In this document: positions 26,910 to 35,069 of the stretch, in pieces
How the letters are laid out: each line of letters begins with the position of its first letter
How positions within the stretch are numbered: position 1 is the stretch's first letter
Assembly: GCF_003437535.1 (NCBI RefSeq)
Contig: NZ_QSQT01000001.1
Coordinates: 124,001-188,000, forward strand
Source: Phocaeicola plebeius
GTDB lineage: Bacteria; Bacteroidota; Bacteroidia; Bacteroidales; Bacteroidaceae
Reading direction: 5' to 3'
Length of the DNA: 64,000 nt
Made by a program: the position numbers and the translations under genes
Notes under the pieces: model-generated
Databases searched by the model: none
Told to the model about the DNA's origin: nothing
Seen by the model: only the letters and a program-made list of their open reading frames with translations

Positions 26910-27823
26910 GCGCCGAAGTCTCCTTTCAATGTACGTTTGATGCGTCGTATGGCCTTTGCCATGAATGAATTGGTGCGGGCATAGTAGCGGACATAGGCAT
27001 TACGTGCCTGTATATTTTCTTCTATAGGGGAAATCTTTTTTACAGGAAGTCGCTCCATGTACAATTCGGATGCGTACAATCCTCCTCCGCCGCAGTTGGT
27101 ACCGCTTCCATCGAATCCTTCGTTTTGCACCAGCGATTTCCCGACGTTAAGCGAGAGTATGCCTTTTAGAAAAAGTGAAGCATTCCAGCGAATGGCCCAT
27201 GAATTATTTTTACCTTCAATTTGCCGGCGCAGCATACGGGTGTAACCATATTTGCCGTTAAAGTCGAAGGTATAGGTAAGCTTTCTGCTTTCCAGTTCTG
27301 TCAGCAGTGCCTTTCCGTCGGCATTGAAATGTTTCCAGGCGCGGTCCCAGGTACCCCAACCCCAGCTTCCGGTCCATTTAATGAGAAAAGTATCGGGCAG
27401 GGAGGGGTCATGAGTAAAATCACAGGCCTGGATATGACCTACCCGCTCTTCATCACGATAAGTTTCCAAGGCATCATTCATGAACTGCAGGAAATGAGGG
27501 GCCACGACGAGGTCGTCTTCCAGTACGATGACACGACCGTAACGGTTTATCTGGGTTGTCACTCCATCGATGATACTACGGGCGAGTCCCCAGTTTTCCG
27601 CACGTTCGGTAATGGTTATTTTCTTGAATCCTTGTATTGACCGGATAAAAGCGCGTACTTCTTTTACGGCAGCCTGTGATGTTTCATCTTTTGCCGCATC
27701 CGAATAGATAAACAATTCGCTTTCGGCTGCCAGTTCATTTTTCAGTAGTGCCTGGATATTCCGGCGGACATGTTCCGGACGGTTATATACAAATAGCAGG
27801 ATAGGTGCGTAGGTGTTCGTCAT
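26906..27823 (-). CDS. GT-A glycosyltransferase, GNT-I/sugar-transferase type
   Basis: A 305-residue protein beginning YAPILLFVYNRPEHVRRNI, with FIYSDAAKDE and the metal-binding VIVLEDDLVV followed by FLQFMNDAL. This pattern resembles N-acetylglucosaminyltransferase I-like bacterial glycosyltransferases. It lies between two other transferases with only a one-base gap on one side and a 4-base overlap on the other. Confidence 0.82.
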   Translation of the reverse strand: MTNTYAPILLFVYNRPEHVRRNIQALLKNELAAESELFIYSDAAKDETSQAAVKEVRAFIRSIQGFKKITITERAENWGLARSIIDGVTTQINRYGRVIVLEDDLVVAPHFLQFMNDALETYRDEERVGHIQACDFTHDPSLPDTFLIKWTGSWGWGTWDRAWKHFNADGKALLTELESRKLTYTFDFNGKYGYTRMLRRQIEGKNNSWAIRWNASLFLKGILSLNVGKSLVQNEGFDGSGTNCGGGGLYASELYMERLPVKKISPIEENIQARNAYVRYYARTNSFMAKAIRRIKRTLKGDFGA

Positions 27824-27824
27824 T

Positions 27825-28844
27825 TTATTTGAGGGATTTTACTAATTTAATGATTCGGTTTCCGAAGTGCTCCCAGTTGTTTTCATTCAGAAAGCTCCGA
27901 TAGTCTTCAAGGGATATGGGAGTCGTTTTATAGCAGGCGACCGTTTTTTCTATATCCTCGTAGTCATGAAACGTGTAGACGTTCAGGCGCTTTTCACGTG
28001 CATAATCCTTAAATGAACCTACTTCTGGTCCGATAATCTTGCTTCCGAAAGAGAGTGAATCCATCAGAATTCCTGAACTCAGCACCGAATCAGGACAATA
28101 AGGGGCAAGCACAAACGCCGATTTCCGGATATAGTGTGCCAGTTCCTCGAATGAAGGGCTTTCACAGATAAAAGTGACGTTCGGGGGCGCTATCTGGCGT
28201 ATCTCATTGGCTAATGAATTCGGTGAACATTTTCCAATAATACATACTTTGAGGTCTTGCGGATTGTTCTTCAGATAGGAAAGATATTCTAGTACTCCTT
28301 TATAGGGTGAGATGTTTCCCCAGATAAGTATGTCGTATTCCGGCATTTCTGCAGGTAGTGATTCCGGCAGACGGTTTTTGGTAGGATGATGAAGGAAATG
28401 TATCTTTCCGGCGGCATAGGGATAATGAGCCTCAATCATTTTCACACCTTCGGTGGCATGCGTCAGGATAAGGTCCGATTTTTGTGCGATGAAGCGGGTG
28501 AGGAATTTTTTCAATCGTGCATGGCCTCCAGCATGAGGCTTTTTGTTGTGTAATACCCATACTATTTTCCGTCCGCATAGTTTCAGCAGTATGACGAAGC
28601 AGACTGCCACAACAGACTGCAATGGTCCGTATTTGGAATCGGGAATACTTTCGAACCAGTTAAATATAAATACATCTCCCCACCGTTTGGGAGGCAGCAG
28701 GCTGAACAATGGGTTCTTGTGTGGCGGATTGACCACCTGGGATACTTTTTCCTGCTCTAATGCAGCTACAAAATCACGGATATAAGGATTGGCCTTCTGG
28801 TGAGGAAGGATGCGCAAACGTGGAAAAACGGTGAAGCGAATCAT
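27825..28844 (-). CDS. Glycosyltransferase, GT-B type
   Basis: A 339-residue protein. The N-terminal half includes RKIVWVLHNKKPHAGGHAR; the C-terminal half has ILIWGNISPYKGVLEYL, a typical GT4 hinge, and SSGILMDSLSFGSKIIGPEVG. It is the second gene of the operon, 12 bases after the first. Substrate unknown. Confidence 0.78.
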   Translation of the reverse strand: MIRFTVFPRLRILPHQKANPYIRDFVAALEQEKVSQVVNPPHKNPLFSLLPPKRWGDVFIFNWFESIPDSKYGPLQSVVAVCFVILLKLCGRKIVWVLHNKKPHAGGHARLKKFLTRFIAQKSDLILTHATEGVKMIEAHYPYAAGKIHFLHHPTKNRLPESLPAEMPEYDILIWGNISPYKGVLEYLSYLKNNPQDLKVCIIGKCSPNSLANEIRQIAPPNVTFICESPSFEELAHYIRKSAFVLAPYCPDSVLSSGILMDSLSFGSKIIGPEVGSFKDYAREKRLNVYTFHDYEDIEKTVACYKTTPISLEDYRSFLNENNWEHFGNRIIKLVKSLK

Positions 28845-28856
28845 ATTCTTACGATT

Positions 28857-29819
28857 TTAACAGATGATGAATTGGCTGCAGTCGCGAATGAAATACAATG
28901 GTGTGAAAAATGACTTGATACATGATTGCAGCGGGTTGTGATAGGGATAAAGCTGTTTACGGTTGTGGCAGCAGAGCATACAACTTTGCAGAATGCCCCA
29001 TAAATTCCCTTTTTTCATGCAACGTATAATTTTTGCAGCTGCATAGTCTGTAAAGGGGTAATCGCTTAGAGCCATGAAATAACGTTGGGTAATTTTGCGC
29101 TTATCCTTATTGCTTAGGGTTTGTACTGCGGATACCAATCCTTTCAGCAAGCTGTAGTGGCTGCTGCTCAGATAAGAAGTGGCTTGGGGATGACGGCGCC
29201 AGTACACCAATGCTTCATTTATGAATCTTATAGGTCCGCAGGTCACGGCTGCCAGCATCAACAGTGAATCGTAGGATATACGATGTTCCTTTTCCACAGC
29301 TTCCATGAAGCGCGGAAGGATGGTGCGGCTGAAAAAGCATTCATGACCGGGCACATAGGGTTTCATCAATAGGAAAAGCGGGTTATAAAGCACGTTGGAT
29401 GCATTTTTCATTCCCAGGGAGTGTGTGATGTCTGTTGTGAAGAGCTGGGAATTGTGGAATAACAGGCTGTAGCCTTCGACGTGTTTCATCAGTACCTCAA
29501 TCTTGTCGGTACGCCAAATGTCATCCTGGTCGGTCGAGGCAATGTATTCTCCTGTAGCCCGGGTGAAAGCGGTTGAGAAATTATAGTTGAAGCCCAGTGA
29601 CTGTTCGTTCACAAACAGCTTTACGCGGGAATCCTTCTGCTGGTATTCGCGGACAATTTCAACTGTACGATCGGTAGAACGGTCATCCTGGATAATCAGT
29701 TCGTAAACGGGGCAGGTTTGGTTCAGGATGGATTCAATCTGTTCCCGGAGATATTTCTCTCCGTTATAGGTACACATTACTACCGAAACTTTTACCTGTG
29801 GCGTAAGGGCTTCTTTCAT
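28857..29819 (-). CDS. Glycosyltransferase family 2 (rhamnosyltransferase-like)
   Basis: A 320-residue GT-A enzyme: VKVSVVMCTYNGEKYLREQI, IIQDDRSTDRTVEIVREY, and STDQDDIW (DxD) placed as in bacterial alpha-1,3-rhamnosyltransferases. It is the first gene of the minus-strand glycosyltransferase operon, with a promoter box 29 bases upstream that coincides with the end of the integrated element. Confidence 0.87.
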   Translation of the reverse strand: MKEALTPQVKVSVVMCTYNGEKYLREQIESILNQTCPVYELIIQDDRSTDRTVEIVREYQQKDSRVKLFVNEQSLGFNYNFSTAFTRATGEYIASTDQDDIWRTDKIEVLMKHVEGYSLLFHNSQLFTTDITHSLGMKNASNVLYNPLFLLMKPYVPGHECFFSRTILPRFMEAVEKEHRISYDSLLMLAAVTCGPIRFINEALVYWRRHPQATSYLSSSHYSLLKGLVSAVQTLSNKDKRKITQRYFMALSDYPFTDYAAAKIIRCMKKGNLWGILQSCMLCCHNRKQLYPYHNPLQSCIKSFFTPLYFIRDCSQFIIC

Positions 29820-29846
29820 AAAAGGTTTTATTTGTAATTTCCCGTT

Positions 29847-29856
29847 GCAAAGTTAC
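29847..29856. promoter_or_regulatory. Putative attachment core of the element and -7 box of the glycosyltransferase operon
   Basis: The minus strand reads GTAACTTTGC. This fits the GTAnnTTTGC core used by CTnDOT-type integrases and also contains TAACTTTG, a TAnnTTTG promoter box 29 bases before the first glycosyltransferase start. The int gene lies 320 bases to the right, the expected distance. The other end of the element is outside the window, so the duplication cannot be confirmed here. Confidence 0.6.
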
Positions 29857-30052
29857 TACAAAAAAGTGAAATGCGGAAAGATATAGTGATAGAATTGAGT
29901 TACAAGGGTTTTGGTTGAAGTGGCGATAATCCGTGAAGCCATTACAATCCCTGCCGAAGCCAAATCCTGACGCCGCTACGTTACTTGTTCGTAACCATGC
30001 CCGAAAATGCGACAAACGGGTACGAATAGCGAAACAAGGCTCTAAGGAATAG

Positions 30053-30070
30053 TGAGTTATCCATAACTCA
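30053..30070. promoter_or_regulatory. Inverted repeat upstream of int
   Basis: TGAGTTAT and ATAACTCA are perfect 8-base inverted copies separated by two bases, between the element end and the int promoter. It could be a recombinase arm site or an operator; neither is shown. The rest of the 356-base gap (29820-30175) holds no gene, only the att core and the int promoter. Confidence 0.4.
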
Positions 30071-30147
30071 TGCGAAAAATCAGGTTACGGAAAAAGATTG
30101 CGCCGTTCCTCCCCGTTTTGCGTACCAACACCGGACTCTTCACCAAC

Positions 30148-30155
30148 TAATTTTG
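30148..30155 (+). promoter_or_regulatory. Promoter -7 box of int
   Basis: TAATTTTG matches TAnnTTTG, 21 bases before the ATG at 30176. A TTTG at 30117-30120 is a possible but distant -33 box. Confidence 0.5.
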
Positions 30156-30175
30156 AAACCCAAAAATTAAGGACA

Positions 30176-31411
30176 ATGAAGAGTACATTTTCAGTAATCT
30201 ACTACCTCAAGCGTCAGGTAGTGAAAAAGGACGGGACAGTTCCCGTCATGGGACGCATCACGGTGGACGGCAGCCAGACACAGTTCAGCTGCAAACTGAC
30301 TGTCGATCCGAAACTGTGGGACACCAAAGGTGGACGTGTCACGGGCAGAAGCACGGCGGCACTCGAAACGAACCGTATGCTTGACAAGATGCGGGTACGC
30401 ATCAACAGGCATTATCAGGAAATCATGGAGCGTGACAACTTCGTCACGGCGGAGAAGGTGAAGAACGCCTTTCTCGGACTGGAACACCGCTACCACACGC
30501 TGATGCAGGTGTTCCGCCAGCACAACGAGGACTACGAGAAGCAGGTGGAGGCAGGCATGAAAGCCAAAGGCACGCTGCTGAAGTACCGCACCGTTTACAA
30601 GCACATGCAAGAGTTCCTCGACATCCGCTACCATGTGAAGGACATCGCCCTAAAAGAGCTTACCCCGGCTTTCATCTCCGACTTCGAGATGTTCCTGCGC
30701 ACGGACAAGCACTGCTGCACCAATACCGTGTGGCTGTACGTCTGCCCGTTACGGACGATGGTATTCATCGCCATCAACAACGAGTGGCTGACGCGCGACC
30801 CGTTCCGCGAGTATGAAATCAAGAAGGAGGAAACAACACGCAGTTTCCTGACCAAAGATGAGATCCGCCTGCTGATGGAGGGGAAACTGAAAAACGCCAA
30901 ACAGGAATTGTACCGCGACCTCTACCTGTTCTGCGCCTTCACGGGGCTGTCGTTCGCGGATATGCGCAACCTTACGGAAGAGAATATCCGCACCTACTTC
31001 GACGAACACGAGTGGATAAACATCAACCGCCAGAAAACGGGCGTGGTGTCCAACATCCGCCTGCTCGACATCGCCAACCGCATAATCGGCAAATACCGGG
31101 GACTGTGCGGGGACGGCAGGATATTTCCCGTTCCGCATTATAACACGTGCCTTGCCGGTATCCGTGCCGTCGCCAAGCGTTGCGGCATCACCAAGCATAT
31201 CACGTGGCATCAGAGCCGCCACACGGCAGCCACGACGATATTCCTCTCCAACGGTGTTCCCATCGAAACGGTCAGCTCCATGCTCGGACACAAGAGCATA
31301 AAGACGACGCAGATTTACGCAAAGATAACCAAAGAGAAGCTCAATCAGGACATGGAGAACCTTGCCGCAAGATTGAACGGCGTCGAGGAATTTGCAGGTT
31401 GCACCATCTAA
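30176..31411 (+). CDS. int: Tyrosine recombinase, IntDOT-like integrase
   Basis: Starting at the ATG at 30176 the protein is 411 residues, the length of IntDOT. The frame stays open upstream to 30098 but a promoter box at 30148 favours 30176. N-terminal arm-binding and SAM-like core-binding domains precede the catalytic domain. Catalytic positions are Lys287, His345, Arg348, His372 and nucleophile Tyr381. The usual first Arg is Ser259 (AFTGLSFADM), as in IntDOT, which is known to lack that arginine. The enzyme integrates and excises the element at GTAnnTTTGC sites. Confidence 0.96.
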   Translation: MKSTFSVIYYLKRQVVKKDGTVPVMGRITVDGSQTQFSCKLTVDPKLWDTKGGRVTGRSTAALETNRMLDKMRVRINRHYQEIMERDNFVTAEKVKNAFLGLEHRYHTLMQVFRQHNEDYEKQVEAGMKAKGTLLKYRTVYKHMQEFLDIRYHVKDIALKELTPAFISDFEMFLRTDKHCCTNTVWLYVCPLRTMVFIAINNEWLTRDPFREYEIKKEETTRSFLTKDEIRLLMEGKLKNAKQELYRDLYLFCAFTGLSFADMRNLTEENIRTYFDEHEWININRQKTGVVSNIRLLDIANRIIGKYRGLCGDGRIFPVPHYNTCLAGIRAVAKRCGITKHITWHQSRHTAATTIFLSNGVPIETVSSMLGHKSIKTTQIYAKITKEKLNQDMENLAARLNGVEEFAGCTI

Positions 31412-31422
31412 AAAGAAAAGCC

Positions 31423-31785
31423 ATGAAACGTGACACAATCATCATCGAGGACAAGGCAGTCAGCGTAACCGGTAACGACGTGTGGATGACCGCCACCGAA
31501 ATAGCCGGATTGTTCCATACGACCGTCCCGGCAGTGAACGCCGCCATCAGAGCCGTCCGCAAGTCGGACGTGCTGAACGACTACGAGGTGTGCCGCTACA
31601 TGCAGCTTGAAAACGGGCTGCACGCGGACGTGTACGCCCTTGAAATCATCATCCCGGTCGCTTTCAGGGTGAATACCTACAACACCCACCTGTTCCGCAC
31701 ATGGCTGGTGGGAAAGGCACTCTCACAAGAGAAACGGCAGACATACGTGATGTTCATACAGAACGGAAAAGCCGGGTATTGCTGA
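31423..31785 (+). CDS. Small RhuM-like protein
   Basis: 120 residues, starting at the ATG 12 bases after the int stop. The pattern WMTATEIAGLFHTTVPAVNAAIRAV and YALEIIIPVAFRVNTYNTHLFRTWL matches the N-terminal part of RhuM-family proteins, with a helix-turn-helix-like first half. It is much shorter than full RhuM proteins (about 300 residues). Function unknown; co-transcription with int is likely. Confidence 0.6.
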   Translation: MKRDTIIIEDKAVSVTGNDVWMTATEIAGLFHTTVPAVNAAIRAVRKSDVLNDYEVCRYMQLENGLHADVYALEIIIPVAFRVNTYNTHLFRTWLVGKALSQEKRQTYVMFIQNGKAGYC

Positions 31786-31805
31786 TTGCACATACCCCAT
31801 AAGAC

Positions 31806-31851
31806 AAGTAAACGGGTAGCACCACAAAAGGTGTCACCCGTTTACTTTTTC
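31806..31851. terminator. Bidirectional terminator
   Basis: Arms 31806-31817 and 31836-31847 are perfect 12-base complements with extra pairing inside, followed by T on the plus strand and preceded by A-rich sequence. It separates the convergent RhuM-like and helix-turn-helix genes. Confidence 0.8.
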
Positions 31852-31862
31852 ATGAAACCGCC

Positions 31863-32168
31863 TCACTCCAGCGGCTTGCGGTAGTTCGCTTCCAGTACCC
31901 CGCGCAGCCCCGTTTCCGGGTAAAGCACCTTCCCTCCCAAAAGTATGAAGGGCAACACGCGGTTGTTGCGGTATTCCTGCAAGGTGCGCCGGCTCACACG
32001 GAGCAGTTCCGACACCTCGCCGTCCGTCAGGTAACGTTCCCCGTCCAGCGGAGGACGGTAGCTTTCCAGAAATGCGGACAGCCATTTCGAGCCTTTGCGC
32101 ATATCCTGCACCACAGAGGCTATCGGCTCGTCTTCCATCGTAAAAACATCGTTGTTCTCGTTCATCAT
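31863..32168 (-). CDS. Helix-turn-helix (MerR/excisionase-like) protein
   Basis: About 101 residues if translation starts at the MetMet near 32168; the frame runs to 32231, but that would overlap the upstream gene end at 32200. The DNA-binding segment is RYLTDGEVSELLRVSRRTLQEY followed by GGKVLYPETGLRGVLEANY, the winged-helix form of Xis and HTH_17 proteins. It is the second gene of a two-gene minus-strand operon facing away from xis2c. Likely a recombination directionality or regulatory protein; the target is unknown. Confidence 0.75.
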   Translation of the reverse strand: MMNENNDVFTMEDEPIASVVQDMRKGSKWLSAFLESYRPPLDGERYLTDGEVSELLRVSRRTLQEYRNNRVLPFILLGGKVLYPETGLRGVLEANYRKPLE

Positions 32169-32199
32169 AACTTCGGATTCAGTGGGTGAATAAATCAAA

Positions 32200-32499
32200 T
32201 CATCTGCCGTGCGGATAGAGCGTGCCGACAAGCGGTATCAGCCGCTTCACCTCCTCTGGCTTGTAATAGAACCTGCGGTTTATCTGCGAGTAGCCGATAA
32301 GCCGCCTGTCACGCAGCGTCTGCAACGTGCGCGGGCTTATTCTCAACTGCCCGCAGACCTCCTCGCCCGTGAGCCATCTTTCCATGCGCCCCGTGTCGCT
32401 TTTGCGCCTCAGGGCGGCGACCTTCTCCGAGAGTGCGCCGAATGCCGCCACCATCATCTCGAAAGTCTTTTTCTCGATAGATACTATTTCCATATTCAT
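32200..32499 (-). CDS. Helix-turn-helix (HTH_17/excisionase-like) protein
   Basis: 99 residues from the ATG at 32499 (the frame reaches 32541, but a promoter box lies at 32518-32525, which excludes the longer form). The motif is RWLTGEEVCGQLRISPRTLQTL then YYKPEEVKRLI. Its divergent partner is the xis2c operon. Similar small proteins are common in CTnDOT-type elements. Confidence 0.75.
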   Translation of the reverse strand: MNMEIVSIEKKTFEMMVAAFGALSEKVAALRRKSDTGRMERWLTGEEVCGQLRISPRTLQTLRDRRLIGYSQINRRFYYKPEEVKRLIPLVGTLYPHGR

Positions 32500-32517
32500 G
32501 TCATTTAGAGTTTGCCG

Positions 32518-32525
32518 CAAAGGTA
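32518..32525 (-). promoter_or_regulatory. Promoter -7 box of the two minus-strand HTH genes
   Basis: The minus strand reads TACCTTTG, matching TAnnTTTG, 19 bases before the ATG at 32499. Confidence 0.6.
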
Positions 32526-32617
32526 ACGAAACGGCATACAAGACGTATCGTTTTCCGCTGAAAGGCTGCCTGTTGCGCCGTTTGACCGGGTTACGGAGCC
32601 ATCTTCCGCAAAAATCT

Positions 32618-32632
32618 TACGTGAGTCACGTA
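32618..32632. promoter_or_regulatory. Inverted repeat upstream of xis2c, candidate RteC operator
   Basis: TACGTGA and TCACGTA are perfect inverted copies around one base. It lies about 70 bases before the xis2c start and just above the expected -33 region. In CTnDOT, RteC activates the xis2c promoter through an inverted repeat in this position. The identity with that site is inferred from position. Confidence 0.45.
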
Positions 32633-32700
32633 GTGAGTTGTTAAAGCCCCTTTTGTTTATTGCCGAATTTTGTCGCAGAAACAAAAAGAAAGGACTGAAC

Positions 32701-33063
32701 ATGAAAGTGATAACAATGGAAAGTTCCGCCTACAAGGAGATGATGGCGCAGATTGCGAACATCGCAGGGTACATCCGCGAGGCAAGGGACGAGAAGAAAC
32801 GGAAGCGGGAAACCGAAGACAAGCTGCTTGACACGGCACAGGCGGCGAAGATGCTCAACGTGAGCAAGCGCACCATGCAGCGTATGCGCACCGACCACCG
32901 TATCGAGTATGTGGTGGTACGCGGAAGCTGCCGCTACCGCCTTTCCGAGATACTGCGGCTATTGGAGGACAACACAGTAAGGAACGAGGAAGGGACAATA
33001 GACACCCTGTTCCACAACCACACGCTGCGCACGGGCGGCAAACCAAAAGGAAGGAGGACATAG
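32701..33063 (+). CDS. xis2c: Excisionase-like helix-turn-helix protein, Xis2c-like
   Basis: 120 residues from the ATG at 32701. A basic helical N-terminus (REARDEKKRKRE) precedes the winged-helix motif LLDTAQAAKMLNVSKRTMQRM and RGSCRYRLSEIL. In CTnDOT, Xis2c and Xis2d are recombination directionality factors needed for excision. Position, size and order (xis2c, xis2d, orf3, exc) all match. It lies 3 bases before xis2d. Confidence 0.85.
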   Translation: MKVITMESSAYKEMMAQIANIAGYIREARDEKKRKRETEDKLLDTAQAAKMLNVSKRTMQRMRTDHRIEYVVVRGSCRYRLSEILRLLEDNTVRNEEGTIDTLFHNHTLRTGGKPKGRRT

Positions 33064-33066
33064 GTC

Positions 33067-33417
33067 ATGGAACTGCTCACACGAAACAACTTCGAGGGCT
33101 GGATGCAGAAGCTGATGGAACGGCTCGACCGTCAGGACGAACTGCTGCTGGCGATGAAGGCTGAGGGGAAACAGCCCACTATCACGGAAAGCATCCGCCT
33201 TTTCGACAATCAGGATTTGTGCATGTTGCTCCAGATAAGCAAACGCACCCTCCAACGCTACCGCAGCGTAGGCGCATTGCCCTACAAGACGCTGGGCAAG
33301 AAGACCTATTACAGCGAGGAGGACGTGCTGACATTCCTTTCCAACCATATCAAGGACTTCAAAAAGGAAGATATAGCCTTCTACAAGGCTCGTATCCATA
33401 ATTTCTTTCATAAATAA
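33067..33417 (+). CDS. xis2d: Excisionase-like helix-turn-helix protein, Xis2d-like
   Basis: 116 residues with a helical N-terminus and the motif DLCMLLQISKRTLQRYRSVG, KKTYYSEEDVLTFL. It is the second gene of the excision operon and the expected partner of Xis2c. Family role is known from CTnDOT; assignment here is by order and fold. Confidence 0.85.
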   Translation: MELLTRNNFEGWMQKLMERLDRQDELLLAMKAEGKQPTITESIRLFDNQDLCMLLQISKRTLQRYRSVGALPYKTLGKKTYYSEEDVLTFLSNHIKDFKKEDIAFYKARIHNFFHK

Positions 33418-33437
33418 CCCATTAAAACATTTTTCAG

Positions 33438-35009
33438 ATGGCAAAGAAAAAAGACGAAAAGGACGTGCTGGTAGTCCGTGACGAGAAGACAGGCGAGATC
33501 AGCGTGGTAGCCGGGCTGAACGCGGACGGCACACCCAAGCGCACCCCCGCAAAAGCGGAGAACGCGCAGAGTTTCCTGCAATTCGACCGACATGGCGACG
33601 TGCTGGACAACTTCTTCAAGAACTTCTTCCGGCAGTGCAAGGAACCCAGCCGCTTCGGTTTCTACCGCATTGCGGCAGACCAAGCTGAAAATCTCTTAGA
33701 GGTGATGAAGCAACTGCTGAAAGACCCCGAAGCGAACAAGGAGCTGCTCGCCCCTCACAAGGTGGACACCTCCGACTATGAGAAGAAGGTGCAGGAAGAG
33801 ATGGCAGCACAACAGACAGAGAAACAAGAACCTCAAAAACAGGAGAACATGGAACAACGGAAAGAACAGCAACAGGACAAATCCGAACAGATGCAGGGCA
33901 AACGTGGCTACCAGCCCATCGACGAGAGTAAAATCAACTGGCAGGAGCTGGAGGACAGATGGGGCGTAAAGCGGGACAACCTTGAAAAGTCCGGCGACCT
34001 TACGAAGATGCTCAACTATGGCAAGTCCGACTTGGTAAAGGTCAAACCGACCTTCGGCGGCGAATCATTCGAGCTGGACGCCCGCCTCTCCTTCAAGAAG
34101 GACGGTGAGGGAAACATCAGCCTCGTGCCGCACTTCATCCGCAAGGAGCAGAAGCTGGATGAGTACAAGGAACACAAATTCTCCGACAATGACCGGAAGA
34201 ACCTCCGCGAAACGGGCAATCTCGGTAGGGTCGTGGACATTGTGGACAGGGAAACGGGCGAGATCATCCCCTCCTACATCAGCATCGACCGCAAGACGAA
34301 TGAAATCACGGACATTCCGGCAAGCAGGGTGCGCATCCCGGAGCGCATCGGCAAGACGGAAATCACCACGCAGGAGCGGGACATGCTCCGCGCCGGACTG
34401 CCCGTACGCGACAAGCTCATCGAGCGCAACGACGGCAGAAAGTTCGTCACCACCCTGCAAGTGAACGTGGAGCAGCGCGGCGTGGAGTTCGTGCCGGGAA
34501 CCGGCAAGTCGCCCCGTACCGCACAGACACAGGAAACCAAAGGCGACACATCGAAAAGTCAGGCGCAGGGCGGGGAAAATGCCGCACAGACCAAGAAGGA
34601 GCAACGCCGCAACACGTGGACGAACGAGGACGGCAGCATCCGCCCCATCAGCAAATGGAGCGGCGTGAGCTTCACCGACCAGCAGAAAGCCGACTATGTG
34701 GCGGGTAAAGCCGTGAAGCTGGAGAACGTGACCGACAAGCAGGGCTTCCATGCCACGATGTATATCAAGTTCAACCCGGAGAAGGGACGCCCGTACCGCT
34801 ACGACACGAACCCTGACAATGCACAGCAGGTTGCTCCGTCCAACGAGAGCCGCACGCAGGTGGCGGTGAACAACGATGGCAAGACCAACGAGGCTACAAA
34901 GAATCTGAGAGAGCCGTTGCAGAAAGGTCAGACCAACCCGAAGGACGCCCGCCAGCAACAGCAGCAGGAGAAGCCGCAGAAGAAAACGGGCAAGGGCATG
35001 AAAATGTAA
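33438..35009 (+). CDS. Orf3 of the excision operon, DUF3945/DUF4099-type protein
   Basis: 523 residues. The N-terminal part (MAKKKDEKDVLVVRDEKTG...FGFYRIAADQAENLLEVM) precedes a Gln/Lys/Glu-rich linker at about 118-160, then a segment beginning IDESKINWQELEDRWGVKRDNLEKSG and repeated DUF3945-like blocks (LRETGNLGRVVD, MLRAGLPVRDK, YVAGKAVKLENV), ending in a Gln/Lys-rich tail. In CTnDOT, orf3 lies between xis2d and exc and its exact role is unclear. It is co-directional and close to its neighbours, so likely in the excision operon. Confidence 0.8.
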   Translation: MAKKKDEKDVLVVRDEKTGEISVVAGLNADGTPKRTPAKAENAQSFLQFDRHGDVLDNFFKNFFRQCKEPSRFGFYRIAADQAENLLEVMKQLLKDPEANKELLAPHKVDTSDYEKKVQEEMAAQQTEKQEPQKQENMEQRKEQQQDKSEQMQGKRGYQPIDESKINWQELEDRWGVKRDNLEKSGDLTKMLNYGKSDLVKVKPTFGGESFELDARLSFKKDGEGNISLVPHFIRKEQKLDEYKEHKFSDNDRKNLRETGNLGRVVDIVDRETGEIIPSYISIDRKTNEITDIPASRVRIPERIGKTEITTQERDMLRAGLPVRDKLIERNDGRKFVTTLQVNVEQRGVEFVPGTGKSPRTAQTQETKGDTSKSQAQGGENAAQTKKEQRRNTWTNEDGSIRPISKWSGVSFTDQQKADYVAGKAVKLENVTDKQGFHATMYIKFNPEKGRPYRYDTNPDNAQQVAPSNESRTQVAVNNDGKTNEATKNLREPLQKGQTNPKDARQQQQQEKPQKKTGKGMKM

Positions 35010-35020
35010 TCCCGTGTCCG

Positions 35021-35049
35021 CCACTGAATCCAAAATAAAATCCAAAGTA
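35021..35049 (+). promoter_or_regulatory. Two short segments upstream of exc resembling the shared DUF1896/mobA leader
   Basis: 35021-35036 and 35038-35049 resemble parts of the 21-base leader found before the DUF1896 gene and mobA (for example AAATCCAAAGTA). They are partly complementary to the RteR-like RNA. They lie 20-50 bases before the exc start. Confidence 0.4.
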
Positions 35050-35069
35050 TCAACAAAAAAGAAGAAGAC

